A stretch of DNA of 64,000 nt from Rhodobiaceae bacterium (lineage in GTDB: Bacteria > Pseudomonadota > Alphaproteobacteria > Rhizobiales > TMED25): assembly GCA_018651345.1 (NCBI GenBank), contig JABIEF010000073.1:62001-126000 (forward strand). The letters run 5' to 3'. Below are positions 27,144-37,562 of this stretch, piece by piece. The notes under the pieces were generated by a model. It saw nothing but the letters and a program-made list of their open reading frames with translations. It had not been told where the DNA came from and ran no database searches. Numbering within the stretch: the stretch's first letter is position 1; each line of letters opens with the position of its first letter. Position numbers and translations under genes: made by a program.

Positions 27144-27735
27144 CTTTAATCATCGTCTTATAATTTGAACACAACATACCATATAGTAAATGGTCCTGCC
27201 AAATTCCATTAATCTTTAAATATTTGAAAGCCATACCTTCCCCAATGAACCCAACTTTCTCCAATAATGCAATAGATGCAATATTATTAGGAATACAAGA
27301 TGCTTCAATTCTATGTAGCTTTAATGTATTACAAACAAAAGATAAAAACAAATCCATTGCCGCAGTCATATAACCTCTATTTGAATATTTTTTACCAATC
27401 CAATAACCAACAGATCCTGATTGTGAAACCCCCCTCTTAACATTGGTTAATATAATTGCTCCAATTAATTCATTATTTACATTAAAGATAAAGAAAGGAT
27501 AAGTCACCTCATCTCTTATACCGGCATGGTAAGACTTTAATAGTCTTTTATAATAAGACTTTGATAGATGATTTGCACTCCATAAAGGTTCCCAGGGTTG
27601 AAGAAAGTCCTTGCTCTCACTTCTTATTAGATACCATTTATTATAATCAGAAAGCCTAGGTGCTCTAATATATAAATCATTATTTCTAATTATAGACTTT
27701 AAATACACACTGGTTAAACTTCTAAAAAAATCCAT
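27133..27735 (-). CDS. GNAT family N-acetyltransferase (RimJ-like)
   Basis: Closest to the ribosomal-protein-alanine acetyltransferase (RimJ/RimL) group. Visible are SGSVGYWIGKKYSNRGYMTAAM (acetyl-CoA pyrophosphate loop, about residues 107-128), LHRIEASCIPNNIASIALLEKVGF near 143-166 and a C-terminal GIWQDHLLYGML. The length of 200 aa is normal. The protein substrate cannot be told from sequence. It is translated between the M16 peptidase gene (24 bp upstream) and the DsbD-domain gene (11-bp overlap), in the same order as in many Alphaproteobacteria. Confidence 0.87.
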   Translation of the reverse strand: MDFFRSLTSVYLKSIIRNNDLYIRAPRLSDYNKWYLIRSESKDFLQPWEPLWSANHLSKSYYKRLLKSYHAGIRDEVTYPFFIFNVNNELIGAIILTNVKRGVSQSGSVGYWIGKKYSNRGYMTAAMDLFLSFVCNTLKLHRIEASCIPNNIASIALLEKVGFIGEGMAFKYLKINGIWQDHLLYGMLCSNYKTMIKDDH

Positions 27736-27759
27736 AATAATATATAATTTTTAAATAAA

Positions 27760-29025
27760 TTATCCCTGAGAAAAATATTGATTTAACTTATCATAGTTAG
27801 GTAATTTTGAAATTGGGCCCAGAGCGCTAACTGTTAATACTGAACTACCAATCATATTATGAGCATAAGCCTGAATAGATTCAATGCTTTGTTGATCGAT
27901 CTTTTCAATAATTTCATTTGTTGGAAAAACACGACCATATACACTTACCTGTCTAGCAATCTGATTAAGTCTTGAAATCGGACTCTCGAGAGCCATCATC
28001 AAACCTGCTTTTAACTGTTTTTTTGCCCTCTCAAGCTCTTCCTCTGTCAATGTGTTTGTAATATTGAACAATTCTTCAGCTATAACTCTTGAACATTCGT
28101 TTACTTTTTCTGGAGATGTGGCAGCGTATATGCCAAATATTCCCGTATCTTTATAGTTAGATGCAAAGGAAAATACTGAGTACGACAAACCTAATTCTTC
28201 ACGAATATTCTGAAATAATCTAGATGACATGCCGCCGCCTAAGGCATTTGAAAAGAGATGAGATGCATATAAGTTTTCATCGTTATATGAATTTCCTTCA
28301 AAAGCAAACAGTAAGTGCGCCTGTTCTATTTTTCTTTCCTCCCTAATGTCTCCACCATTATATAAAGCAGGAATAGTATTTATTAAATTTTGTTTTTTTA
28401 TGTCAGAGAAATAATCTTCTACTAACTTAACAAAATCAGAATGCTTGATAGACCCAGTTGCTGCTATAACAATATTATTTGAATGGTAATATCGATCTAG
28501 ATAAGATATCAATTCTTTTGAATCAATCCTAGATAGCGTATCATTAGTTCCCAATATTGAACGCCCTATTGATTGATTGGAATAAGCAGTTTTTTGTAAG
28601 TTCTCAAACACTACGTCATCGGGAGAATCATTATTTGATGCTATTTCTTGGTATATAACGTTCTTTTCTTTATCTAATTCTGATTGGTCAAAGACAGAAT
28701 TCTTTATTATATCTGACAGTATCTCTAATGCTACCTTTGCATCACTCTTCATAACCCTTACATAATATGAAGTTCTTTCTAGACTAGTTGATGCGTTTAT
28801 ATCCCCCCCTACATTTTCAATTGCCATAGCAATATCTTTTGCAGATCTTGTTTTAGTTCCCTTAAAAGCCATATGTTCCAATAAATGCGAAATGCCCTGC
28901 TCATTTTCCTTCTCATTTCTTGCGCCGACCTCAATCCAGACACCAAGTGATAGTGTTTCTAAGTGTGACATTTCATGAGAAACAACTCTAATATTATTTT
29001 TAAGTTTCGTAATATTTATATCCAT
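27760..29025 (-). CDS. M16 family zinc metallopeptidase (processing-peptidase-like)
   Basis: A pitrilysin-family protease related to the mitochondrial processing peptidase beta subunit. The inverted zinc motif HLLEH is at residues 47-51 in GISHLLEHMAFKGT, with a further conserved acidic stretch (NVIYQEIA) about 70 residues on, as expected for the third zinc ligand. The Gly-rich loop NALGGGMSSRLFQNIREELGLSYS is intact, so this is a catalytic rather than inactive member. No signal peptide is visible, suggesting a cytoplasmic location. The length of 421 aa is normal. It sits 18 bp after thrC. Confidence 0.92.
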   Translation of the reverse strand: MDINITKLKNNIRVVSHEMSHLETLSLGVWIEVGARNEKENEQGISHLLEHMAFKGTKTRSAKDIAMAIENVGGDINASTSLERTSYYVRVMKSDAKVALEILSDIIKNSVFDQSELDKEKNVIYQEIASNNDSPDDVVFENLQKTAYSNQSIGRSILGTNDTLSRIDSKELISYLDRYYHSNNIVIAATGSIKHSDFVKLVEDYFSDIKKQNLINTIPALYNGGDIREERKIEQAHLLFAFEGNSYNDENLYASHLFSNALGGGMSSRLFQNIREELGLSYSVFSFASNYKDTGIFGIYAATSPEKVNECSRVIAEELFNITNTLTEEELERAKKQLKAGLMMALESPISRLNQIARQVSVYGRVFPTNEIIEKIDQQSIESIQAYAHNMIGSSVLTVSALGPISKLPNYDKLNQYFSQG

Positions 29026-29043
29026 TTTACCTCGATTTATATT

Positions 29044-30420
29044 TTATTGTGAGACTATATAGTCTTTAATTTTCTGAGCATTATTCGGCATACACTGAAT
29101 ATTTTCGCTTAAAGAATGTAAATTTTTATGCTTTGTAGGAAGAGCGGGATACTTTCCAATTGCTTCAAACACAGTTTCAGGAAATTTTGCTGGGTGTGCG
29201 GTTGATAATGTTACAACAGGTAAATTTGGCTTCTTTAATGAGACACCAAATCCCACTGCTGTATGAGGGTCTATGATAATATTATATTTAAGATAAACAT
29301 GTTTAATTGTTTTTAGTGTCTCAGCTATATCTAATGCATCAGCGTCAAACATTTCTTTCAACTGTGAATGAGCATTTTTAGATAATTTAAATTTTCCATT
29401 ATCTGAAAGTAATGTCATACACTTCCTTACTTTCAATGGATCTTTACCCTCTAAATCAAATAATAGTCTCTCAAAATTACTAGAAATTTGAATGTCCATA
29501 GAAGGACTATTACTTGGGATCACATCTGATATTTCATAGATACCAGTATCAATACACCTTTTTAAAATATCATTTATATTAGTGGCTATAATAAGTTTAG
29601 ATATCGGAAGACCCATTGATTTGGCTAGATAACCAGCATATATATCACCAAAATTTCCTGTAGGTACGATAAAATTAATTGGTATGTCTTTATCTTCTAT
29701 AAAAGAGAAAGCTGTAAAGTAATATACACACTGAACCATTATCCTGGCCCAATTAATTGAATTTACTCCAGATAAATTAACGTTTTTTGAAAAATCATGG
29801 TCATTAAAAAGATTTTTTACAATATTTTGACAGTCATCAAAATTTCCATCTATTGATAGTATCTTAATATTTTTAGATTTTACCGTAGTCATCATTCTTC
29901 TTTGGACATCAGAAACTCTTCCGTCAGGTAACAGAACAAATAATTTTACTCTATTATTTGACGAGAATGCATCAACTGCAGCCCCTCCCGTATCACCTGA
30001 TGTTGCACATATTATGGTTGAATCAATATTTCTCTTTGTTAAAATGAAATTAAGCATTCTTGATATTAATTGCATTGCAATATCTTTAAAAGCTAAAGTT
30101 GGACCATGAAATAACTCCATTATATATTTATCTTTTTCATACTCGACCAATGGAGCAATTGATTTACTTGTAAAATTTTTATACGATTCAAAGATCATTT
30201 CATTAAGAACTGAATCGGGGAAAGTTTCACCTGTAAATTTTTTTATTATATGGAATGCTATTTCTTGATATGTTTTTTTGGATAAAGAGTTTATCTCATC
30301 TGCTGACATTACTGGCGTACTTTCTGGAATATATAGACCTCCGTCATCTGCCAAGCCTTTTAGTAAAACCCCTTCAAAATTTAATTTTTTGGCATTACCG
30401 CGTGTACTAATATAATTCAT
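29044..30420 (-). CDS. thrC: Threonine synthase
   Basis: A PLP enzyme converting O-phosphohomoserine to threonine. The N-terminus MNYISTRG is typical of the long bacterial form. The PLP Lys is K112 in HGPTLAFKD, and the phosphate loop is SGDTGGAAVDAF. The length of 458 aa is normal. It belongs to the tail of the cox cluster, following surf1 by about 33 bp. With thrB on the opposite strand 3 kb away, the last two steps of threonine synthesis are covered. Confidence 0.96.
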   Translation of the reverse strand: MNYISTRGNAKKLNFEGVLLKGLADDGGLYIPESTPVMSADEINSLSKKTYQEIAFHIIKKFTGETFPDSVLNEMIFESYKNFTSKSIAPLVEYEKDKYIMELFHGPTLAFKDIAMQLISRMLNFILTKRNIDSTIICATSGDTGGAAVDAFSSNNRVKLFVLLPDGRVSDVQRRMMTTVKSKNIKILSIDGNFDDCQNIVKNLFNDHDFSKNVNLSGVNSINWARIMVQCVYYFTAFSFIEDKDIPINFIVPTGNFGDIYAGYLAKSMGLPISKLIIATNINDILKRCIDTGIYEISDVIPSNSPSMDIQISSNFERLLFDLEGKDPLKVRKCMTLLSDNGKFKLSKNAHSQLKEMFDADALDIAETLKTIKHVYLKYNIIIDPHTAVGFGVSLKKPNLPVVTLSTAHPAKFPETVFEAIGKYPALPTKHKNLHSLSENIQCMPNNAQKIKDYIVSQ

Positions 30421-30453
30421 CTACAAGCACTTCTTCTAATTTTATTATTATAA

Positions 30454-31182
30454 TTATAAAATATTATTTCTTTTTCTATAAACAAAATACACAACAATCA
30501 AAACTATTGCTAGCCCATACCAAGTAATTATATAAGATAGGTGGTTGTCATTAAATTTTAACCTAGTCTCCCCAGCTTGCGGTAAATCTCCATATTCACT
30601 TGAATAAATATCAATTACAAAAGGAAGAGCATTCTCAATATTAAAAATATTTTTCATGTCACTAGCATTAACTGAATAAAGAATATTCTCATCAAAGTCA
30701 CTATCCGGAGTAAATAAATTTTGTTTTTCAAATCCCTTTATATAACCTTCAATACCAATGATTATTTGCTTATCCCTATCCCTTTCTTTATAAGAGTTAA
30801 TTAGAGACTGGGGAACAAAGCCTCTATTAATAAAAATATAGTCACCGTTTTCAATTAAAAAAGGATTAAATATCCAATATCCAGCACCTCGAAATTTACC
30901 TTTAGGGTCACTTAAGTTTGAAAAGACGTATAATTCTTTTGTAAAATCAAATACACCATTTACTTTAACAATCCTATATTTCCAATCAGATAAATTAAAA
31001 TTATTTAAACTAGAATCTAACAAAAAATCTATTGCCGGAAGATTTGTCATATATTCTACTTGATCAATTAACTGATGCTTCTGACTTCTTCTTTCAATCT
31101 GCCAGGTGCCCAATAAAAACAATACTATTAATGTTAATAAAGTAAAAAAAGAAAACATCGATAGATTTTTTTTTGATTTCAC
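30454..31182 (-). CDS. SURF1 family cytochrome oxidase assembly protein
   Basis: Surf1 proteins help deliver heme a to cytochrome c oxidase subunit I. The topology fits: a first membrane segment at about residues 9-25 (MFSFFTLLTLIVLFLLGTWQ), a periplasmic domain containing NRGFVPQ, and a second segment near 220-236 (YIITWYGLAIVLIVVYFVYRKR). The tracked start is GTG, seven bases after the DUF983 stop. Met9 is an alternative but would trim the basic leader before the first helix. At 242 aa it is complete. Confidence 0.9.
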   Translation of the reverse strand: MKSKKNLSMFSFFTLLTLIVLFLLGTWQIERRSQKHQLIDQVEYMTNLPAIDFLLDSSLNNFNLSDWKYRIVKVNGVFDFTKELYVFSNLSDPKGKFRGAGYWIFNPFLIENGDYIFINRGFVPQSLINSYKERDRDKQIIIGIEGYIKGFEKQNLFTPDSDFDENILYSVNASDMKNIFNIENALPFVIDIYSSEYGDLPQAGETRLKFNDNHLSYIITWYGLAIVLIVVYFVYRKRNNIL

Positions 31183-31189
31183 TTTTTAC

Positions 31190-31570
31190 TCAATCTTCAT
31201 TTGAATTAATGAAATCTTTTTTTATTGAATACTCTCTATATATTAAGGCACTTTTTAGTTGTCTTAATATTAGGAGTGGGAGCAAAAAACACATTGGAGT
31301 CCATATTATCGCATGGATATAATAACTTGGTCTAATAAAAACCTCTAACAACAGAGCCCCTCCAACTATAAAAATACCTACAATTAGTATGACAAAAAAA
31401 GAAGCTCCATCACCAGGGTCAATAGATCTATTTGACAGTTTGCAGCCATCACAATAATCTTTTAAAATAATAAAATTTCTATACAAAGCTCCAATTCCAC
31501 ATCTCGGACATTTACCTCTAAGGACGGACTTTCTTATCGAAACATTTGGATATTTGTACTTATTATTCAT
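31190..31570 (-). CDS. DUF983 membrane protein with zinc-ribbon-like Cys pairs
   Basis: A small protein found between coxIII and surf1 in Alphaproteobacteria. Residues 19-24 RGKCPRC and 40-43 CDGC give two CxxC pairs (C21, C24, C40, C43) that look like a zinc ribbon. GDGASFFVILIVG follows, and two hydrophobic segments occupy the C-terminal two-thirds. The length of 126 aa is usual. Function is unknown; the location suggests a role linked to oxidase biogenesis. It is 29 bp downstream of ctaE. Confidence 0.85.
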   Translation of the reverse strand: MNNKYKYPNVSIRKSVLRGKCPRCGIGALYRNFIILKDYCDGCKLSNRSIDPGDGASFFVILIVGIFIVGGALLLEVFIRPSYYIHAIIWTPMCFLLPLLILRQLKSALIYREYSIKKDFINSNED

Positions 31571-31599
31571 AAAAAGTTATAAAAACCTTATTTATCAAA

Positions 31600-32433
31600 T
31601 TAATGCGGAATATTATCACCCGCACCCCATACATATATAGAAACAAATAAAAATAACCAGACAACATCTACAAAATGCCAATACCAAGCTGCGGCTTCAA
31701 AGCCAAAATGTTGATCTTGCTTAAAATGACCAGCATTAGTTCGGAGCAAACATACAATTAAAAAAATTGTGCCAACTAGTACATGGAAACCATGGAACCC
31801 AGTTGCCATAAAAAAGGTAGCTCCATATATATGTCCTGAAAAATTAAAAGCAGCGTGAGCATACTCAAATGCCTGCACACAAGTAAATAAAGCACCTAAT
31901 GCAACCGTTAGCAATAAACCTAGCTTTAATCCTCTTCTATCATTATGTAAAAGAGCGTGATGTGCCCAGGTTATAGCAGTTCCTGAAGTCAAAAGTATTA
32001 ATGTATTTAATAACGGAAGATGCCATGGGTCAAAAGTAGCAATATCGTTAGGAGGCCAATGTCCCCCTGTTAATTCGGTTCTTAAGTATTGATGTGCTTC
32101 ACCAGCATAAAAGGATGCATCAAAATATGCCCAAAACCAAGCAACAAAAAACATTACTTCGGAGGCGATAAACATAATCATACCGTATCTAAGATGCATT
32201 TGCACTACTGGTGTATGGTCTCCAGCATGGGCCTCTTTTATTACTTCTCTCCACCAACCAAACATAGTAAATAGGATACCCATGAAACCTGCAGTCAGAA
32301 GCCATGGCGATTCTTGATGAAAATATACAACAGCACCGATAGCAGTTACAAAAGCAAATATTGAACCAATTACAGGCCACGGACTCGGGTCAACCAAGTG
32401 ATAATCATGATGCTTTGTATGACTTTGAGACAT
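31600..32433 (-). CDS. ctaE: Cytochrome c oxidase subunit III
   Basis: The third core subunit of the aa3-type oxidase, a seven-helix membrane protein without metal centres. The N-terminus HHDYHLVDPSPWP and the blocks HTPVVQMHLRYGMIMFIASEVMFF and FHGFHVLVGTIFL are characteristic. The ending AAAWYWHFVDVVWLFLFVSIYVWG is the canonical helix VII. At 277 aa it is full length. AGAGGG lies upstream of the ATG. It is co-directional with ctaG (58 bp upstream) and DUF983 (29 bp downstream). Confidence 0.97.
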   Translation of the reverse strand: MSQSHTKHHDYHLVDPSPWPVIGSIFAFVTAIGAVVYFHQESPWLLTAGFMGILFTMFGWWREVIKEAHAGDHTPVVQMHLRYGMIMFIASEVMFFVAWFWAYFDASFYAGEAHQYLRTELTGGHWPPNDIATFDPWHLPLLNTLILLTSGTAITWAHHALLHNDRRGLKLGLLLTVALGALFTCVQAFEYAHAAFNFSGHIYGATFFMATGFHGFHVLVGTIFLIVCLLRTNAGHFKQDQHFGFEAAAWYWHFVDVVWLFLFVSIYVWGAGDNIPH

Positions 32434-32491
32434 TTCGCCCTCTTCTTTTAATTAATTAAACAAACCTTATTCACATAGAAAACTTTATTAT

Positions 32492-33052
32492 TTATTGCTT
32501 TATATCACTTCTTTTTACCTTATTTTCATAGAAAGTATAGGAAAGTGTTATTGTGTCAACATTTTTTAAATCACGATCTCTATCAATTGCAGGATCAATA
32601 TAAAATACCAAAGGCATATCAATAATTTGATTAGGCTCTAGTCTTTGTTCGGTAAAGCAAAAGCATTCAACTTTCATAAAATATGCTGCAGCTTCAGCTG
32701 GAACAACATTATATGTAGCCGTACCATCTATAGGAATATCAGAAACATTCTTAGCTTTATAATACGTAAAAACATTTTCACCAGTAGCTATTTCAATATA
32801 ATCAAACTCAGGCTCTACTTCCCAATTTAGTTCTGGCGAAATATTTGTATCATACCTTATAATAAAATTTCTTTCTCCTATATCACTTGATCTAATTATT
32901 GCGATCTGTGGCGTGCCACCATAACCCGTAACCTGACAGAATAACTTGTACAAAGGGACAGCTGCAAAAGACAGGCTTAACATTAAAACAAAGATGCCAA
33001 AGCATAAGGTTAAAACAAAATATGGTTTCTTATATTTAGTATTATCTGTCAT
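32492..33052 (-). CDS. ctaG: Cytochrome c oxidase assembly protein CtaG/Cox11
   Basis: A copper chaperone that delivers Cu to the CuB site of subunit I. One membrane segment (about residues 11-33) anchors a periplasmic immunoglobulin-like domain. The copper ligands are the CFCF pair (C130, C132) in VECFCFTEQ, plus C39 just after the membrane segment in LFCQVTGYGG. The length of 186 aa is normal. It is preceded 9 bp upstream by the tiny coxF gene. Confidence 0.96.
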   Translation of the reverse strand: MTDNTKYKKPYFVLTLCFGIFVLMLSLSFAAVPLYKLFCQVTGYGGTPQIAIIRSSDIGERNFIIRYDTNISPELNWEVEPEFDYIEIATGENVFTYYKAKNVSDIPIDGTATYNVVPAEAAAYFMKVECFCFTEQRLEPNQIIDMPLVFYIDPAIDRDRDLKNVDTITLSYTFYENKVKRSDIKQ

Positions 33053-33061
33053 TCATAGCAC

Positions 33062-33217
33062 TTATAAAATTCTATCAGTAATATTGCTACCAATACGAAT
33101 TACCGTAGTTAAAAAGAATACAGCTACTAAAAAAAACAATATACACGCTATAGCTATAGACTTTGATCTTTGATTCTTTAAGGCGACTTCGTTCTTGCTT
33201 TTTATATGACTTTTCAT
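33062..33217 (-). CDS. coxF: CoxF-like small membrane protein (51 aa)
   Basis: This gene is too short for the ORF track. An ATG at 33217 opens 51 codons: a basic, polar N-terminus (MKSHIKSKNEVALKNQRSKS), one hydrophobic helix (IAIACILFFLVAVFFLTTVI) and a short tail RIGSNITDRIL. The spacing is tight on both sides, 11 bp after ctaB and 9 bp before ctaG. Small CoxF proteins of this shape sit at the same position in alphaproteobacterial cox clusters, usually with a T-V-x-R-x-G ending to the helix, which is matched here (TTVIRIG). The role in oxidase assembly is inferred from position. Confidence 0.75.
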   Translation of the reverse strand: MKSHIKSKNEVALKNQRSKSIAIACILFFLVAVFFLTTVIRIGSNITDRIL

Positions 33218-33228
33218 TGAACCCTTTT

Positions 33229-34119
33229 CTAAATGAAGCTTTTTACAATTGCTTCTATTAACAAAATAGCAAATATAAGAAATAAGTAAAAAATAGAATA
33301 AATAAATAATTTTTTAGCTAACTCTTTTTGTAATTTAATTGTGTCTGTATAATATAATTTACAGGATAAGAAAATAAAAATAAAATTTAATAATAAGACT
33401 GCTATTAAATAATAAACACTTGCCATGTTCACAAAGAATGGTAACACAGCTACAAAACTTGTAATAATTGCATATATTAAAATTTGTCTTCTAGTAGCTT
33501 TAGAACCTACTATATTAGGCATCATAGGAATACCTACTTTTTTATAGTCATCAGATATATCGAGTGCAAGAGCCCAAAAATGCGCCGGTGTCCACATAAA
33601 TATTATCAAAAATAATATTATTGGCTCTATTGAAAGGGATCCTGAGGCTGATAACCATCCAATTATAGGCGGGAAAGCACCCGCAGCTCCACCAATTACA
33701 ATATTTTGTGGTGTCCGTCTTTTAAGCCATATAGTATATATGACTATATAAAAAAATATTGTTATAGCTAAGAAAAGAGCGGAGTACCAATTTACTACAA
33801 TTCCCATAACAAAAATTGATCCAAAAGATAAGACTAGACCAAAGCTAAGCGCTTCGGATTTAGGAATTAATCCTAATGGAATTGGGCGATTGACGGTTCT
33901 TTTCATCTCTTTATCGATATCAGCATCATACCACATGTTCAAAGCACCAGATGCCCCTGCTCCAATAGCTATACAAAGCAGTGCTATAAATGCTGTGAAA
34001 GGGTGGATATTATCTGGGGACATAATTAGACCTACCAATGCCGTAAATATAACTAACGACATAACTCGAGGCTTCATCAAGGAATAAAAATCATTAACAC
34101 TAGATATCTGATCTGTCAT
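33229..34119 (-). CDS. ctaB: Protoheme IX farnesyltransferase (heme o synthase)
   Basis: A UbiA-superfamily membrane enzyme that attaches farnesyl to heme b, making heme o on the way to heme a. The substrate-binding motif is NMWYDADIDKEMKRTVNRP (about residues 62-80), and the second motif region is DISDDYKKVGIPMMP. About eight hydrophobic segments follow. The length of 296 aa is normal. It lies between ctaD and coxF. Heme a synthase (ctaA) is not in the window. Confidence 0.96.
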   Translation of the reverse strand: MTDQISSVNDFYSLMKPRVMSLVIFTALVGLIMSPDNIHPFTAFIALLCIAIGAGASGALNMWYDADIDKEMKRTVNRPIPLGLIPKSEALSFGLVLSFGSIFVMGIVVNWYSALFLAITIFFYIVIYTIWLKRRTPQNIVIGGAAGAFPPIIGWLSASGSLSIEPIILFLIIFMWTPAHFWALALDISDDYKKVGIPMMPNIVGSKATRRQILIYAIITSFVAVLPFFVNMASVYYLIAVLLLNFIFIFLSCKLYYTDTIKLQKELAKKLFIYSIFYLFLIFAILLIEAIVKSFI

Positions 34120-34161
34120 TATATCTTAACAATTAAGCTCCATAATATTTTGATAAATATG

Positions 34162-35796
<1,635 letters not shown>

Positions 35797-35805
35797 TCAT
35801 TAATA

Positions 35806-36672
35806 TTAATCAAGCTCAGCATATTCTTTGCTTTGCATTGTAGTGTAACCTAAATCTGTAAATTCAATCTTTGCTTTTTGTAACCAAATATTAAAATCTT
35901 CTTCAGCCAGAACGTGAACTTCTATTGGCATAAATGCGTGCCTCATACCACATAGCTCCGAACATTGGCCATAGTATATTCCAGGCTCTTCAACTTTAAA
36001 CCACGTTTCATTTAAACGCCCTGGAACAGCATCAGTTTTTATTCCAAAAGAAGGCATCGCCCAATTATGTATTACATCACCACCAGTAACCTGAACTCTT
36101 ACTATTTTATTAGCTGGAACTACAAGAGGATTATCAACTGATAATAATCGAATTTTATCATCCGTTAATTCACTGCCTTCTAACGGAAGGGAATCAAAGG
36201 CGATATCAGAATGATCTGGATATTCGTAGCCCCAATACCATTGATAACCTGTTACTTTAATAGTCATATCTGCATTTTGAGGAATAGTTTGTTGTGTATA
36301 TAATATTCGGAATGAAGGAACTGCAATTATTGCTAATATTAATATAGGCAGAACTGTCCACATAACTTCAATTAGTGTGTTATGTGTCGTACGTGATGGT
36401 ACAGGATTTCTTTTTGCATTATATCTGAATACAACATAAATCAGCAAAAACATTACAAATAAAGTAATTGCTGTAATAATTGGAAATAAAAACCAATTAT
36501 GAAACCATACAATATCTTCCATATTTGATGTTGCTGCATTCTGAAAATTAATTTGAAAATCTTTTGGTATTCCAAGAATTTCAACTGCCCATACAGATGA
36601 AGTGTTAAAGAAAGCTATCAATGTGAAAGTAGTAAAATACTTAATTAAAGAAATCATATTCAAATATTTCAT
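35806..36672 (-). CDS. ctaC: Cytochrome c oxidase subunit II (CuA)
   Basis: Accepts electrons from cytochrome c at the binuclear CuA site. A signal peptide of about 29 residues (cleavage near VWA) precedes two membrane helices and a cupredoxin domain. CuA ligands are H202, C237, E239, C241, H245 and M248 in GQCSELCGMRHAFM. The aromatic entry patch is GYQWYWGYEYP. No fused cytochrome c domain is present. It heads the whole minus-strand cox transcript. TTAGGG lies about 8 bases before the ATG, and a 20-bp perfect AT palindrome lies 38 bp upstream. Confidence 0.97.
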   Translation of the reverse strand: MKYLNMISLIKYFTTFTLIAFFNTSSVWAVEILGIPKDFQINFQNAATSNMEDIVWFHNWFLFPIITAITLFVMFLLIYVVFRYNAKRNPVPSRTTHNTLIEVMWTVLPILILAIIAVPSFRILYTQQTIPQNADMTIKVTGYQWYWGYEYPDHSDIAFDSLPLEGSELTDDKIRLLSVDNPLVVPANKIVRVQVTGGDVIHNWAMPSFGIKTDAVPGRLNETWFKVEEPGIYYGQCSELCGMRHAFMPIEVHVLAEEDFNIWLQKAKIEFTDLGYTTMQSKEYAELD

Positions 36673-36710
36673 AAAAAAAACCCTAACTATAATTTACAGA
36701 ACATATAAAA

Positions 36711-36730
36711 TTAATATATTAATATATTAA
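36711..36730. repeat. 20-bp perfect AT palindrome upstream of ctaC
   Basis: TTAATATATTAATATATTAA is its own reverse complement. It lies in the 213-bp divergent spacer between ctaC and the IalB-family gene, where promoters for both must lie. It could be an operator or simply a product of AT bias. Confidence 0.5.
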
Positions 36731-36885
36731 AAATAATCATTAATTAATAACTTATCAATATACTTACGTATAATAATTTATATGGATATACTATATTTCA
36801 ATAAATTCAAAAAAAAATATGTTTTTTTTACTGAATTAATTAAAATTAATCAATAATTAGCTTAATTTTTAAAAAGTCTATTTAA

Positions 36886-37467
36886 ATGCTAAAAAATAAT
36901 ATCTTTTTTAAGAGTAAAATTCTCGTTTTAACTACCATTTTTTTATTGCTTTCTTTTGGTACAGAAAAATCCTTATCTAAAGAGATTATGGAGGAAAGTA
37001 CTATTTACGATTTAGGAGGGTTTCGGGGTATTTTTATTGATGAGACTGATGATTGGATAACTCTATGTAAATACGACGATATCGATTATTGTTCTTTAAT
37101 GCAATTTATACAATCGGATGATAAAAATATAAGCCACAAAGCTGTACTACAAATTATAAAGAGGCAAAAAGAAAATATAATGAATATATATACCTCTGAT
37201 GGCTTTCCTCTAAATCCTGGAGTAGGTATTATTTTTAATGATAACGATAAATTTAAAGAGTACAAATTATGGATCCCTTACACAGAATGTATAGAAAGTA
37301 GATGCAGAGCAGAATTGGTTTTAAACAACGATCTCTTAGATAGGTTTAATTTATTAGATAATTTTATAATTGTCATACACCCCAAAAAATTAAAAAGAAT
37401 TGGACTTATAACACCAAATAATGGCTTTGAAATTGCATTTAAAAAAATGAAAGAAATGCCAAATTAG
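36886..37467 (+). CDS. Invasion-associated locus B (IalB) family exported protein
   Basis: A hydrophobic signal segment covers about residues 12-31. The mature domain follows the IalB pattern: DDWITLCKYDDIDYCSLMQ, then NPGVGIIFND, then a Cys-containing pair YTECIESRCRAEL, a hydrophobic LLDNFIIVI, and a final GFEIAFKKM. IalB proteins are small periplasmic or outer-membrane-associated proteins of Alphaproteobacteria; despite the name most are not linked to invasion. The length is 193 aa. The stop codon lies in the loop of a hairpin (37457-37474). I am fairly sure of the family; the function is unknown. Confidence 0.75.
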   Translation: MLKNNIFFKSKILVLTTIFLLLSFGTEKSLSKEIMEESTIYDLGGFRGIFIDETDDWITLCKYDDIDYCSLMQFIQSDDKNISHKAVLQIIKRQKENIMNIYTSDGFPLNPGVGIIFNDNDKFKEYKLWIPYTECIESRCRAELVLNNDLLDRFNLLDNFIIVIHPKKLKRIGLITPNNGFEIAFKKMKEMPN

Positions 37468-37474
37468 TTTGGCA
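37457..37474. other. Inverted repeat enclosing the IalB-family stop codon
   Basis: TGCCAAA and TTTGGCA form a 7-bp stem with loop TTAG, and the TAG stop lies in the loop. No T-run follows on the plus strand. On the minus strand the stem is followed by a T-rich stretch (TTTCTTTCATTTTTTT). Confidence 0.5.
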
Positions 37475-37516
37475 AGAAATTAATAATTAATATAATAATT
37501 TATGGTATAATAAAAA

Positions 37517-37543
37517 AATCTTAGTTATTCAAAAACTAAGATT
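37517..37543. other. 10-bp perfect inverted repeat upstream of the PGBD gene; terminator-like on the minus strand
   Basis: AATCTTAGTT and AACTAAGATT flank the loop ATTCAAA. Read on the minus strand the stem is followed directly by TTTTTTTATT, the form of a Rho-independent terminator. On the plus strand it lies in the presumed leader of the following gene. Confidence 0.55.
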
Positions 37544-37562
37544 GTTAAAAAAAGGGCTAATA

